Shown piece by piece: positions 10,281-21,850 of a stretch of 64,000 nt of DNA. The DNA is taken from NCBI GenBank assembly GCA_009746045.1, contig RPFO01000072.1, forward strand, positions 4,760,745 through 4,824,744. The letters are read 5' to 3'. The translations under genes and the position numbers were made by a program. The notes below the pieces were generated by a model. The model worked only from the letters and a program-made list of their open reading frames with translations. It searched no databases and was not told the origin of the DNA. Numbering within the stretch: the stretch's first letter is position 1; every line of letters begins with the position of its first letter. The stretch is from Mesostigma viride. Lineage: Eukaryota > Streptophyta > Mesostigmatophyceae > Mesostigmatales > Mesostigmataceae.

Positions 10281-10548
10281 TCCCGCGCTGGATGTCCCGG
10301 TGGTCCACAATCTCGGCCACCTCGTCTTCCTGTTCACCAGTCTCGGGGTTGTATTCGACGGGGGCCGGCGGATTGAGGCGACCTTGGATGGAGTTCTGGT
10401 GATACAACTTGAGTTGATCGCGGTGGAAGTTGGGGGAAGTGTTCCAGGAGCTTGGGATGTCGACCTTGAACATCACATCGCCCAGCTTCTCCAAGACCTT
10501 GTGAGGCCCCAGGAACATAGGACGGAGCTTAATTGGTCTTGAGCTCAC
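10281..10548 (-). pseudogene. integrase C-terminus and chromodomain start
   Basis: Contains the LGPHKVLEKLGDVMFKVDIP and SPNFHRDQLKLYH strings that follow the integrase core in gypsy elements. These are followed by EDEVAEIVDHRD, which resembles the first strand of a chromodomain. The coding breaks off at the 24-bp repeat, consistent with interruption by the copia-like element. It overlaps the integrase core frame by about 20 bases. Confidence 0.65.
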
Positions 10549-11350
10549 CTCCTACCTTCTCGGAGAAACGTCCTAGTCGGGGGCCTTCCACCAGAACCCA
10601 GTCGCCTGCCTCAATCGACGGGGTGCGCGCGTCCAGGCGACTAGCGGTCCTCGCCATATAGCGCTCGGCTGCGGCTCGGTAGCCCCTGACCGCGCTGTCA
10701 TGGGCCTGACGCATCTGAACCAACAGCTTCTCCACCCCTTCCAGGGTGTCCCGCCGGACCGTTTTCTCTGCCAAAGCGGGGCTCGTGAGAAGGTCGGTCG
10801 GCGTAAGCGGGTGCCTGCCCGTGTTGAGGAAGAACGGCGTGAAGCCATGGGCCGCCTGGGGGGCGTTGTTCAAGGAGAATTCCACCAAGCCCAGAAACTC
10901 CTCCCGATTGCCTCCCACCGCGTCAGTGTAGTGCCGCATGGTCTCTTGCACTGTGCGGTTCAGTCGCTCCACCAGGTGAGAGGACGAGCTGTGGTACGCT
11001 GTCCCCAATGACACCTTGGTGCCCAGTCGTTCAAAGAACTCCTGCCAGAAGCGAGCCGTGAACAACTTGTCACGGTCCGATATGAATTGCCGGCTGAGTC
11101 CGTGGTACCGAAACACGTGGTGGAGATACAACTTAGCGCAAGCCTCAGCCGTGAGCTCGGCCGGGCATGGGGCCAAGTGACACATGCGCGTCAGGCGGTC
11201 CAAGAAAACCAAGATCATGCTGTTGCCGTGCTTGGTCTTCCGGAAGGGGCCAATAAAATCCATCATCAATGAGTCCCAAGGCGCCATGGGGTCAGGCAGC
11301 GTCTTGGGGATTGCTTGTGACCCCGTGTTGCGGGACTTCATGATGGACAC
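10529..11350 (-). pseudogene. gypsy integrase catalytic core
   Basis: A DDE-type core with Asp in LMMDFIGPF, Asp in FISDRDKLFTARFW and Glu in SSSHLVERLNRTV, with typical spacing. After it come FSLNNAPQAAHGFTPFFLNTG and a basic tail with RLDARTPSIEAGDWVLV, where the DNA-binding C-terminal domain begins. The frame is open for 273 codons and then shifts into the 10281-10548 piece. Confidence 0.85.
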
Positions 11351-11826
11351 TCGCGCACGTACGTCTCGATGTACTCCCGCATACCTGGCCAGTAGAAGTT
11401 CTTTCTGGCCCGCGGCAGCAGGCGATGGATTCCTTGGTGGCCACCGGTGAGGGAGTCGTGGAGCTCATGGAGCAGAGCCGCTCTACATATCTCCGGGACG
11501 TACAGGCGCCAGCAGTCAGGTCTCACCATGACATAGAGTCGTCCGTCCTGGAACTTGCACGGGAGCTTGCCCATATGCTGAGGGTGCGACCTGATCGCCT
11601 CCAGGGCTGCTGCTTCCGTGACGGTGAATCGGCTGATCAGCACCTCCAGAACGGAGGTGACGGTGTACGCATCCGCCTCCTCTTCAGTCTCGAGGGTTTG
11701 GTATACGTACTCCGAGAAAATGGTGGGGGGCCCAATGGGCTGCAAGTGAAAAATTCCCTGAGCCGGGACCACGTGGCTGAGTGGCAAGCGCGAATGGGAC
11801 CCCTCCCCTTCCCCGGGGGCGCGCAC
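11338..11826 (-). pseudogene. integrase zinc-binding (HHCC) region
   Basis: HELHDSLTGGHQGIHRLL...NFYWPGM...YVRECPS carries the His-His and first Cys of the HHCC fold. A stop or shift follows just before the second Cys. This module precedes the core at 11350. The upstream part (VYQTLETEEEADAYTVTS) is the RNase H-integrase linker in which the foldback element inserted. Confidence 0.8.
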
Positions 11827-11861
11827 GTCCTCGTGCGAACCCCAGTCGGGGGATAGGTCGT

Positions 11862-12204
11862 AGTTACGTTAAATAGTGCCGGAACCTTTTTGCCCACTGA
11901 GGCAAATCGGTCCGTCACACTATTTTGCCCGGAATAACCACTTCCGAGCACCCAAGTTAATTCGGCCGAATTAACTTGGGTGCTCGGAAGTGGTTATTCC
12001 GGGCAAAATAGTGTGACGGACCGATTTGCCTCAGTGGGCAAAAAGGTTCCGGCACTATTTAACGTAACTAAAACCTGGCCTCGTGGAGGGGGGACGAAGA
12101 GCCCGAGACATCCGCCTGGGCCGCTGAGCACGCACCACTGAGTGCGCCGGAACTGCCTCAGTGAGGATTCGAACCCCTGACCTCCAAGGTGCACAGGTCA
12201 GTCT
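11862..12204. mobile_element. 343-bp foldback element, single palindrome plus spacer
   Basis: A palindrome of about 207 bp (11862-12068) of the same family as at 1420-2301 is followed by one copy of the tRNA-like spacer ending gcacaggtcagtct. It is flanked by GTCGT at 11857-11861 and 12205-12209, and the gypsy frame is compatible across the empty site. The arms differ from the first element (ttgcccactgagg versus ttgccgcctgagg), so the two are separate lineages of one family. Confidence 0.75.
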
Positions 12205-12209
12205 GTCGT

Positions 12210-13310
12210 CCATGGTGGTACGACCTGTGTGAAACAAATAACGAGCCTGCGGCGACCGCGGCAGGTCACCATAGGACGTGCCGGGCGCCTGAGCTGGGAC
12301 GCAAGTGGTATGTAGTACTCCCAGATCTTCATAGAACCAGTAGTCCTCCCGCCGGGAAAGGGCGTCTGGGACCACGCGTTCTCTGCACCCTTGACGTACT
12401 GAATCTTAAAGGGGGCGAACCGGGACAAGTACTCCAGCCAGCGTGCTTGACGGGGCACCAGGTTGGGTTGGGCGAGCAGATGCGTGAGGGGCCGATGATC
12501 CGTGTGGATGATCAGCCGGTGGGGATCAAGATCCCCCTGCTCGCTGATGGCAACGTCAAACTGGGCCCCGAGAAGATGATGGCGCCAGGTATGGCAGCAG
12601 TAGACCACGGCAAGAAGCTCCTGCTGGTGTACCGGATAGTTGCGCTCGGCAGGGATCATAGTCCGGGAGATGTACTCGACCGGCTGCAACCCCTGACCCT
12701 GGTCCTGCAATAGGACACCGCCGATTGCAACCTTGCTCGCGTCCGTTGCGACCACAAAGGGCTTGGACGGGTCCGAGATAACGAGCACGGGGGCCGTGGT
12801 CAGGCTGCGCTTGAGGGCCTCAAAGGCCTGTTGGCACGGTTCCGACCAAACGAAAGGAACACCCTTCTTGAGGAGGGCGTTAATGGGGGCAGCGATCGTC
12901 GCGAAACGGGGTATGAAACGTCGGTAATACGACGCGACACCCAAAAAGCTGCGCACGCCCTTGACGTTGGTCGGGGTCGGCCACTGCTGCATGGATGGAG
13001 GCGATCTTGGAGGGGTCCGTCGCGACGCCGGCAGCGGACAGGGTATGACCGAGGAACGGTACGCTGCGACCAGCGCGGACCTTGGCCTTGCGGACCGAAA
13101 GATTCTCCTGCTCCATGATGCGCAATACCGTGGCGACGTCCTCGAGGTGATCCTCAAAGGTCTTGGAGTACACCAAGATGTCATCCAGGTATGCGAGCGC
13201 ACAAGTGCGCTTGTAGGACCACGGGGGCTTCGCGCCCCGGTTGGGGTCCTCGAGGTCACGGGAAACCTGCGGGAGGTGCGCGGTTCCCATGACTGGGCGG
13301 AGGATGTCAT
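12210..13310 (-). pseudogene. gypsy RNase H and RT connection
   Basis: After a frameshift near 12968 the frame reads VRSFLGVASYYRRFIP and FVWSEPCQQAFEALKRSLTT (RT thumb/connection). RNase H follows, with VVATDASKVAIGGVL, ERNYPVHQQELLAVV and IIHTDHRPLTHLL holding the acidic active-site residues. A second shift near 12370 is needed to continue into the expected VPDALSRR ending. Confidence 0.85.
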
Positions 13311-14685
13311 TCATGAGCATCTGAAAGCTCGCAGGGGAATTGCACAACCCCATGGCGGCCACACGGAACTGATAGTGGCCGAACGGCGTGTTGAACGCCG
13401 TTTTATGACAGTCCTCCGGCGCAATCCTTAACTGCCAGAACCCGTCTGCGCAATCAAGGACGGTGAAACATGTGGCGCCCTGCACGCGGTTGAAGATATC
13501 GTCGATGCGGGGGAGAGGGTACTTGGACTTTACCGTAATAGCGTTCAGCTTACGATAGTCCGTGACGAGCCGCCACTTGCCCCCAGGCTTGGGGACCAAC
13601 AGCACGCCTGCTGAGAAGGGGCTGTTGCTGGGCTCGATGAGACCCCGCTCCAGAAGCGCCATCAAGATCTTCTTGAGCTCCACCAGCTCCACCGGACCCA
13701 TGCGGTACATAGGGGACGTCGTAGGGCCATAGCCCTCCTGCAATTGGATGCGGTGGAGCACCGAGCGCGGCGGGGGAAACTCTTGCTTACTCTCATCAAA
13801 GAGCTTCGCGCGTGCTGCCAACACCGCATTGTAGCGCTCAGTCTCCTCGGGGGTGAAGCCCACACCGATCTCATTGAGCATGAGCTCCACGGCAGCGAGG
13901 TCGAGGCGATACATGTAGTATTCCTTGCCCTGACGCAACTTGCCCTCCAACGACTTGATGCTCATGAGGATCTGTGAGGCTTGGCGGGGTTGGGTAAATT
14001 CCCGCTCGTGCGTGACGTTGTGCACAGTGGGACCCTGCGCCTGATATTCGCCAACCGGACTCCAAAAGGAGCCGTCGGGGAACCACACCACGCGACGCTT
14101 AATGCTGATGTCAACATCCTGAGCGTCCATCCAGTCAATGCCAATAATGATATCGGCTGCGCCCAGCGGCGCGACAGTGGCGGTAAGCTCCACAGGGATG
14201 CCCTGAATCACCGCCTTGATGTCGACTAGACCTGGCGAGGGGTTCTTGCGACCATCTGAGTAAGTCACATTTACCACTGTCGCGTGTGGCCGTATAGTGT
14301 AGCCAGCGCGACGCGCCAGTGCCTCATTGATGAATGATGTGGAAGCGCCCGTGTCGACCATGAACTGCACGTCCATGACAGTCTTGCCCTTGAGGAAGGG
14401 GTCCAGTGCTGTTGATGGCACTGCCAGACCCCCTCGAAAGAGGAGCAAGCTGCGGGCCGCACTCCTCGGGGCTGCATGCGTCGGCGGGGCGTCCGCGTTG
14501 CTGCCCGAAGCCGGAATTGTAGCCGTGGCTGGAGCCTCACCAACTGGCTCCATACTCGCGCCGGTATCCGCAACTAACGGTGCCTGTACGGCGGAGCTAC
14601 TGCTATCTACACTATTTACTCCTACTACGCTATCTACCCTATCTACCTGAGCTACCGCTACTTCTACCCCCAAGGGGAGGGACAC
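12960..14685 (-). pseudogene. gypsy protease and reverse transcriptase
   Basis: Retropepsin is seen at FMVDTGASTSFINEA with IIIGIDWMDAQ as its second strand. Reverse transcriptase follows, with LIEPSNSPFSAGVLLVPK, WRLVTDYRKLNAIT, the catalytic FTVLDCADGFWQ and YLDDILVYSKT. About 590 codons are continuous. The frame is lost near 12968 within the connection. The start of pol overlaps the end of gag at 14685, which would fit a frameshift-expressed polyprotein. Confidence 0.9.
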
Positions 14686-16043
14686 TACGCGCGAGGAACG
14701 GATGGCCGGGAGGCCGCCTCGTTCGACCGCCCGGTCCGCTCTTCCCCCTCCTCCACCGGTTCCTCCTCATCGTCGTCGCCATACGCATAGCCTGCGATGG
14801 CCTGGGCATCCAGCCGCCCACTGTCCGAGTCGTGATCGGCCGCGCCTCGTTGCTGCGCTAGCACCTTGTTCACCTCGCGGGTCACCCGTTGGAAGGATGG
14901 ACCTGAGGCCCGAGGCGTTTGATACTGCGCGGGCTGGCGGCGGGCATCCTGCAGCTTGGCTGCACGTGCTCCCGCATTACGGGGCCGATCGCCTCGCTGC
15001 GCAGGGTCCGGACGTTTGCCGAAGGCGGGGCCAGAGAACTGGGGTACATGCGTCTCCTCATCCTTGCGGGCGCGCAGGCGAGGGCACTCGCGCTTGAGGT
15101 GGCCAACCTCGCCGCACGCAAAGCAGCGGGAAGTGGCCGGATCGATCGCATTGACCTGGAAATCAGGGTCATAATCGCTCTCCGCTGGCAGCTCGTAGTC
15201 ATACGCGTCCTCCTGTGCGACCTCAGGGTCCGCGGTGGTGAAGTGGACGCGCCGGGGTGCCGCGAGCGGGAAGCGCCGTGTAGATGCTGCACGGCGGCGG
15301 GCGATCACATCCGAGACTTGTAGCAGGTACTGCTGAATTTTTATCACATCCCACTCCTCCCATGGGACCTCGGCATAGTGCTTGAGCACCTCATCCAAGA
15401 GGTCCGGGTGCAGCGCCTCGATGAACCGTGCCTTGTACTCGGTCCAGGTCATGTCGTCAAGCCGGGCAGTGTACGCCTCAAACTCGGTGAGGAATTCGCG
15501 AAACGGCGTGCTGCCCTGACGGAACTTGCCAAAGGCCAGGCGCTCATGGAGCTTGTAGTCCGGTGGCACCAACTTGCGCCGGATGCGGGCCATCAGCTCC
15601 TCGACCGTGCGCGGGTAGGTGCGTGACGCGACGCTCTCACAGTGGAGGATGCCGACAACGGACGGATCCATGCACATCGCTACTAGATAGGGAATTAGCA
15701 CATCAGTGGCCAACTCCCAATCGTGATGCTCGCACCATGCCCAATAGACCGCCAACACCATGCGTTCCCACTCATCGATCTCGCGCGGGGTCATGTCCGC
15801 GCGCAACTTGGGCACGGTTTTGAAATCGGGCATGGGCGGAGCCTTGACCGTGGCCGCCCGCGGGCCTCCTTTAGCGCAAAAGGGCGGACGGTTAAAGGAC
15901 GCCGGCAGCGATGGGGGCCCAGCAGCCCGCGGCTGGCTGCGCGAGGCCTCAGCGCCTCGCCGCAACCAAACGGATGTCGGGTGTTCGTAACCGGGATCGT
16001 TGAGGTCTAACCGGCTCAGATTCAGGTTGGGGCCATGCGCCAT
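14685..16043 (-). pseudogene. gypsy gag (capsid and nucleocapsid)
   Basis: From ATG at 16043, MPDFKTVPKLRADMTPREIDEWERM through KARFIEALHPDLLDEVLKHY is a retrotransposon gag capsid fold. Downstream, RCFACGEVGHLKRECPRL is a perfect C-x2-C-x4-H-x4-C zinc knuckle. The 452-codon frame is open. It makes the particle shell and binds the genomic RNA. Confidence 0.85.
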
Positions 16044-16716
16044 GCTAGGACGCGCGGGGCCCGCGTCGCTGGGAAGGACTGACCCAGGCGCGTCTCAGGG
16101 CGCTCCTCGGCATCCTCATCGTAGCGGGGGGGAAGTTCGACCTCCCCCTCTAGTTCCGTCGACCACGGTGAGGTGCCCATGGATTGTGGCTCGCTGCTGA
16201 ACGATACACGGCGCGCGGGTTCCGGCCGGGATGGGCTACCGCGACCGCGTCCGCGTCCGTTTACTGACCATGGGTGCTCTAATCGTTGGGCCGCGTTCTG
16301 GCTAAGCTGACCATTCGGCTGCGGTTGCCACTGTGGCCGCGGCGGCGGTTGCAACTGTGGCGGTTGCTCATGCTGCGGCTGCAATTGCTGCGGGGGCTGT
16401 GCCGGTGGGATGGATGCACTCATTGGATCTGACCTGGGAGACTCCCGCCTCGGGCCGGTCTCCACCCATTCCGACCTACTGAAAAATTCTCCCTGCATAT
16501 GCTGCTGCTGCTCGCTATCTATGAACATTCCGGCCTGTGGTCTCACTCACGGGCGGGACTAGCCAGCACACCTGGGTGACCTGCAGAGCTGCCCTGCTGG
16601 GAGGCTGGGCTCCGCTGTGATATCTCCTCATGTGCCTGTACGGCCGGACTATCTATACCCGTCTCCCTATCCTCTGACCCTTTAGGTTTACCTTTACCCC
16701 TTGTTTTAGGCGCCAT
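16022..16716 (-). pseudogene. gypsy gag N-terminal extension, two frames
   Basis: ATG at 16716 starts MAPKTRGKGKPKGSE, which runs to about 16543. A second frame (16546-16022) carries a Gln/Pro-rich tract and FSRSEWVETGPRR. Neither is in frame with the capsid ORF, so either two indels or short upstream ORFs are present. Confidence 0.45.
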
Positions 16717-16811
16717 GGTTACCGTACCACAACCACAAGAAGAGAAGGAAGCAAAAAACAAAGGTCAAGACGACATCTACTGTCTATTATTATATATAAT
16801 ACTTGACGTTT

Positions 16812-17299
16812 CGGTGGCGCGGCCCTTGGCTCTTAGCCACGTGGCTGGGGCCTCCCTCACGGCAGGTTACACGGCGGACCGGGCGGAGCGGGCCAAGCTC
16901 CTGGCCTACGGCGACGTCGGGCACCATCGTGTGGTGCCCTTTGTCCTGGAGGAGTTTGGGGCCATGGGGCCTCTGACCTCCGCCTTCTTCAAGGAGTGTT
17001 GCCGGCTCCGGGAGGACCGGCTGGACCTGGAGGGCCAGCGGGCCCCATGGTCGGCGCGGACCTGGACGTCATATTGGCGTCAGCGCTTGTCGGTGGCGCT
17101 GACTCGGGCCATGGCTGACATCATGCTCCGCCGTACGCGGGCTGATTTTGCGGTGCAGCAGGGCTATTAGGTTCCCGGCCTCCCGTTAGGCGTTTCCATT
17201 GGTCTTATCGTAGTATAGAGCTTTGACATGGCGCTGTATATAGGTTTATAGCTGGGCGTTTGCTTTGGTTTGAGTGATTTCACTCTGCTGTAAGTAATT
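16812..17299 (+). mobile_element. LINE 3' end (ORF2 C-terminus and 3' UTR)
   Basis: The ORF ending at 17170 reads HHRVVPFVLEEFGAMGPL...WTSYWRQRLSVALTRAMADIMLRR, a pattern seen at the end of plant and algal non-LTR ORF2 proteins. A 3' UTR follows. The segment 17010-17299 is repeated almost identically at 55560-55848, which establishes it as a dispersed repeat. Confidence 0.65.
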
Positions 17300-17360
17300 A
17301 TATTTTTAATATATAATACTATAATATTATAGATGAGCCCCTCTAATCACTATGGCCCCG

Positions 17361-17786
17361 TCACTGGGTGCTGGGCGGCTGGCTAGCGTGTGTGCTAATC
17401 GTCAGCTGGTTAAAGGTGACGGTAACCTGCTGCGTAGCTGTAGTGTCCTCTACCCTAGCCAGTGCACTGGTATGTGCGTACCTACGCCCCCTAGATGCAG
17501 GACGTGCCCTGGGCCTAATCTCTAGCGGTGGGGCTTCTACATGTAATCCTACGGGACGTGTCATGTGTGCCTGGATAAACAGATCTGCTTCCCATGCTGT
17601 CCCGAACCCCTTAAAAATAGCCCTATGTCTATCTACTATGTTGTTCCTGCAGTCTTCCCAGCTATAAAAAATCCCTACCTTGCCTGTGCCCCCATCATGT
17701 GCCAATGCGTAATATAATTGCCTAGACCCCTCACTGTCCCATCCCCTAAGTGCCCCAGTATGCCTAATATTATTATTATTAGACAT
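17361..17786 (-). pseudogene. viroplasmin / RNase H1-type hybrid-binding domain
   Basis: The 141-codon frame has YYALAHDGGTGKVGIFYSWEDC followed by AIFKGFGTAWEADLFIQAH. This matches the Cauli_VI (viroplasmin) pattern: a YA...G...GIY..W..C core, then a K.F.....A..F tail. The same fold occurs at the N-terminus of eukaryotic RNase H1 and in the gene VI product of plant pararetroviruses. Only this domain and a Thr/Ser-rich tail are present, with no RNase H catalytic part nearby. It may be a retroelement accessory domain or a host fragment. Confidence 0.6.
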
Positions 17787-19544
17787 GCCACGTCTATTGC
17801 ATGCAGGCAGGGATAGGCAGAGAAGAAGGAACCTTGAATACCTCTAGTGAGTGACCATCACCTGCTCACAAGGGTTGCCAACAGGCCCTGTAATCTAAGA
17901 ACGCAACGACATTACGTAGACAGGAAAACCTGTCAGCACAAGGGAGTAACCTACGTGACAACCCGCCCGTGTACCGGGCCCCAGCACGTAAGCCACTCCC
18001 GCGGAGTCCCTCGCAAGCCAGCCTGTACGGTTATGGCCTGCGTGAACCAACGAGCGAGGCCGGTGTACCCAGAGCCAGCGCTCACAGCACAAACATGAAA
18101 ACGACAAGAAAACAGGGCGGGGAGCACACAACACCGCTCTACGCGTGCAGAGAGAGGAGGGACAGAGCGAGCAATATGGCTGCTGCGCGCCCTACAACCA
18201 CCATGGCTGCGTGCCCACCTATTTGCTGCGGATGCGATATTATCGTTTCTTGCCGTCTTGGTGCAGATCACCGATTCTCGTCAGGCAGATCACGAGGCCC
18301 TGCCCGCTCTGTACGAGCTAGGGTGGCCCTAGACGAATCCTCCGATACCAGTGTTACGAGCCGCACCAGCAGCTCTGAAAGACCCTGGTCTAGCGTGGGT
18401 TACGCCTGAATAAACTCGGAATCTGCTGTCCGCCCGGACTACGTGAATGTAGCACTGAATTCTAGCTAGTACGGGGAATTACTAGCTAGGCCCTGAATGC
18501 ACAACTACATAAATTATGCATATACATGGAATGCACGAAGGGCGTTAGTGCAGCCCAGATTTGACCCCTGGTTCGGCCGACGAGTTTTACTCAAGTCGAT
18601 TTCATTCCAAACCAAAGATAGGAAGCCATTGTCACCTACAACATTTGTCCAAGACGGCGTGCATGCCAGCGGGTCGGCTGGCTGGGGGCCGAACCTCTAG
18701 CGCAGCCTGCAATTAATATCAGCCGTAGATGTACATAGTATCCGCCAGTCTGGCACCCGGTACCTGGCAGTCCCGGGTACAGACCAGTAACACACCAAAC
18801 CGAAAGCAAAGCCACGGGTACCTGGGCCGGGTGATGGAATAACTCGGCCAAGTCCCCGAATCTAACATAATATAACTATCGAAAGTCTCAAACAATATCA
18901 AAATGACTTTGGACTGACCAAACTAATTTATTTTAGGAATTGTTACGCCCAAACATGGGTTAGGGCCGTAACACTTGGCCTGACAAAGCCAAAACCATGC
19001 TGGCGGGTGCCTGGTATTGCCCCAACTGCATGGGGGATGACGATTCCGACGAGGGCTAAAGCCTTCCTGTGTGTTATCAAGGTGGCAGGACAGTGCTTGT
19101 ATTATTTGGCCCTCATAAGACATGATGGGACTTGCTTGGGTGGGTCATGTGCATGTACGTGTGTCCCCTCATGCCATGTGTTGTACCAGGAATGCAGGGT
19201 GGCAGCTATAATATGATGTAACATGGCCATACTAGCTCAGAATGACCTGGGATTTCATAGCAAGCTTCCTAACATCATAAATAAATTAATGTCATTAATG
19301 GCAGTTGTTTTGGCCCAGTTTGTGGTGGGCAAGGGTGTCGTTGTGGTGGTGTTTGAGCTCCAAACCCAAAAAAGCAATCATTTTTTTTTTGCATATGACC
19401 ATAGTTCAATGTAGTACTCCTACACACAGATCTCGAGTGATTTATCTAGTACCAAATCCGAAAGGCTTGCATCACTCCCCGGAAAGGAGAACTTTTGCGG
19501 ATGACTGTAGGTGTAAGTTGGCGATGCCATGGTAACCGGAGACG
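17787..19544. other. no recognisable gene
   Basis: Only short overlapping frames on both strands. I see no domain, no splice-consistent exon set and no clear repeat here. Confidence 0.5.
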
Positions 19545-19602
19545 TCCGTCCTGTAGTCAGCGAAAGTTGGTGCGAGAGGTCCCCAGTTCGATTCCGGTCG
19601 GA
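19545..19602 (+). pseudogene. shortened tRNA(Glu)-like sequence
   Basis: TCCGTCC at the 5' end pairs six of seven with GGTCGGA at the 3' end. TGTAGTC follows the acceptor as in tRNA-Glu, and AGTTCGATTCC is a good box B. At 58 nt it lacks the anticodon region, so it is a tRNA relic or the head of a tRNA-derived SINE, not a working tRNA. Confidence 0.35.
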
Positions 19603-19714
19603 TTCATTTGCAGATCGCGTTTTTCCGCGTTTTCGGCGGCCCGGCACTGAACGCAAATGGTTTTCACCTTTGCGGAGTGCCTGATCAGAATAGTTCAATG
19701 TGAGTAAACGTGGG

Positions 19715-20055
19715 CAGAATGAGCTGAAACTTTGGGGCTGTGTGATTGCAACCCTGGGCCAGTTTTGAATATAATATATTTGACCCCATTGCATGTCTAT
19801 GATTTGATAGATTTTTTTAGGCACCGAAAAATACGTGTTTTGGGCTAAACTATTTCAATGAGTCAAAACATGCTTATTCTGATCGACCTGCAAACTAGCT
19901 GGAATTAATGGCAAGGGTTGCAATTAGATGGGAATATATGATTTGGCCACATTGGTTTTGCCCAATTTGTCCCAGGGAAAATCGGCCCAAAAATATAGCG
20001 TTTTTTTTCTATTTTTAGCACATAACGGTCACATGGTGGGGGGTAGTACCCCCCC
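19715..20055 (+). repeat. divergent dispersed repeat, copy A
   Basis: Shares blocks with 24006-24345: gagctgaaactttgggg, a (T)n run after gatttga, tctatttttagc, and ggggtagtaccccc near the end. LINE coding begins directly after copy A and LINE ORF1-like sequence shortly after copy B, so it may be LINE-associated. Confidence 0.55.
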
Positions 20056-20057
20056 AA

Positions 20058-21338
20058 GTGGAGGAGGTGCGTCGCCTTTGCCCTGAGAGTTTGCCGCTGG
20101 TCTTCATTTTTGTTGAATATATCAAGGCCTTTGACACGGGCCTCTGGGAGGCTCTTTGGGCCATCCTAGCTCTGGATCGGGTGCCACCAGCGTTTATTGC
20201 TGCCATTCGTCAACTGTATGAGGGCTCACAGGCAGTAGTGCGGACTGCGGAAGGCACCACCCCACCATTCCCCTTTCACCACGGGGTGTGGCAAGTTTGT
20301 GTCCTGTCCCCATACCTGTTCATTATTGTCGTGGATCACGTCATGCGCCGGGCACGTGCGCGCGTTACTGCGCGTTATACTGGGGTTCGAGCCAGGCTTG
20401 GACATCCTTAAAGAGCGCGAGCATGGCGGGGTTAATTAAACCAGGCCGGCTACCGCCTGGCCGACCTGATTTATGCGGATGACACCACCCTCATCGCGCG
20501 CCCCGAGCACATTCAGACCTGGCTGGACTGTCTGGGCCTGGACTCAGGCGAGGGCGGTGGGGTTGGAGATTAGTGTCAAAACTGAGGCGATGGTGATTGG
20601 GGCCTCCAGTACACCGCCGCTGCCCCACCTGCGCTTCAAACTGTTGGGGAGTTGGCTCCCGGACACCGCAGCTAGACGATGTGGACATCCGCATCGGCCT
20701 GGCCTGGGCCAGGCTCCGTTCGCTGAACACCTACTGGCGCTCCAAGGGCCTGGGCGAGCACCGCAAGCCGCCGCATGCTCTTCAAGGTCCTCGTCCTCAC
20801 GGTGCTCACGTATGGCGCCGAGGCGTGGACAATCACACCCTGCATGGCACACTGGCAGCTAAGCTCGACGGCACGTAACTTTTACAGGATGCTCCGACAG
20901 GTCCTCAACGTAGGGTTTTCCAAGCGCCCGTCATTAGAGTCTTTGTATCAGGCCAGTATGCCTCATATTTCGGACGAGATTAGGCAGCGTAGGATAGCAT
21001 TTGTAGGACACCTTGCTCGCACCAGCCAGGTCGACACCGCCCTTGGTCTGGCAGGCCCCCAGCGGCTTGGCCAGCCAGGGCGGCATATTCTGACCTGGCC
21101 TGGCCCCAACAAGGGCATTCCCAAAAGGGTAGGGAAACATGTCACGAACTACATCCAGATGTTGCTGGACGACCTAGTGGTCCCAGCCCAGTTTGAACAC
21201 CGCATCCACTCTCTCTCCCTTCCGTTTGGACTGCCATGCAGAACAAGACACGGTGGCAGAAGATTGTCAAGGCTCACACGCCAGCCCCTGTGGGCAAGCC
21301 GCCTCCCCCCAAGCGGAGGAGGCGTTTTGATGAGTAGT
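20058..21338 (+). pseudogene. LINE ORF2 reverse transcriptase fragment, copy 1
   Basis: Reads FIFVEYIKAFDTGLWEALW (RT motif with the catalytic Asp changed to Glu), CVLSPYLFIIVVDHVM, LIYADDTTLI (YADD), KVLVLTVLTYGAEAWT and RRIAFVGHLARTSQVDTALG, ending with APVGKPPPPKRRRRFDE and a stop. At least four frameshifts break it. The 5' part of ORF2 (endonuclease) is missing, typical of 5'-truncated LINE insertions. It belongs to the same family as 37146-39320 and 53648-55046. Confidence 0.85.
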
Positions 21339-21410
21339 GTAGTTAGGGTTTTCTAGACTAGATAGCTTATTAGAGTTAGGTTAGTTCGATTACGCGGCTC
21401 CTTCCACCCC

Positions 21411-21660
21411 ACCCATCCATCAATTAATTAATTAATTAATTAATTAATTAAACTCGTGCTCCCGTTGGGGAGTCACGGAGCACCGAAGTGCTTTTAATCC
21501 CTGTGTGTGCACTACAGGAGAAAGGGCAGAGACCCCCAGTCTCCTTCATGCCAAAGGCATGCCCCAGCTGCATTCGGGCGCGCTAGCTAAACGGACACGC
21601 TAACGATCCGGCAGTCTGTGGGTGCAATAAGACCCATGTGAGCATATCATAGCAAGGAGC
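21411..21660. repeat. LINE tail / SINE-like unit after (TTAA)n
   Basis: Short CATC run, eleven TTAA units, then a hairpin GTGCTCC...GGAGCAC and a segment of about 180 bp. Related units occur at 41072-41110 (inverted), 53221-53300 and, more diverged, at 63411-63600. Bases 21661-21850 hold nothing recognisable. Confidence 0.6.
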
Positions 21661-21850
21661 GTGGGCAAGTAATCTGAACATAGCCAGGGCGTAGCATGGC
21701 TGTACTAGGACTAGGCTAAGGCTATGGCTGGTTGTGTACCGTGCGTTGGCGGCACGTGACTAGGTGTGTTGGCACAGCTAGGCAACATTCTAGGCATGGC
21801 TGCCTTAGCGGCATTGACGCCAATGGTTACAAGCTAGGGCTATTGCTATT

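Larger units (their letters stand above)
10281..16716 (-). mobile_element. Ty3/gypsy retrotransposon (chromovirus-like), decayed
   Basis: The minus-strand domain order is gag, protease, reverse transcriptase, RNase H, integrase, the standard Metaviridae order. The 3' end stops in what looks like the start of a chromodomain (EDEVAEIVDHRD) at 10281, where the copia-like element begins. A foldback element interrupts the segment between RNase H and integrase. Frames change near 16540, 16040, 12968, 12370, 11345 and 10540. No 5' LTR could be outlined. Confidence 0.8.
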
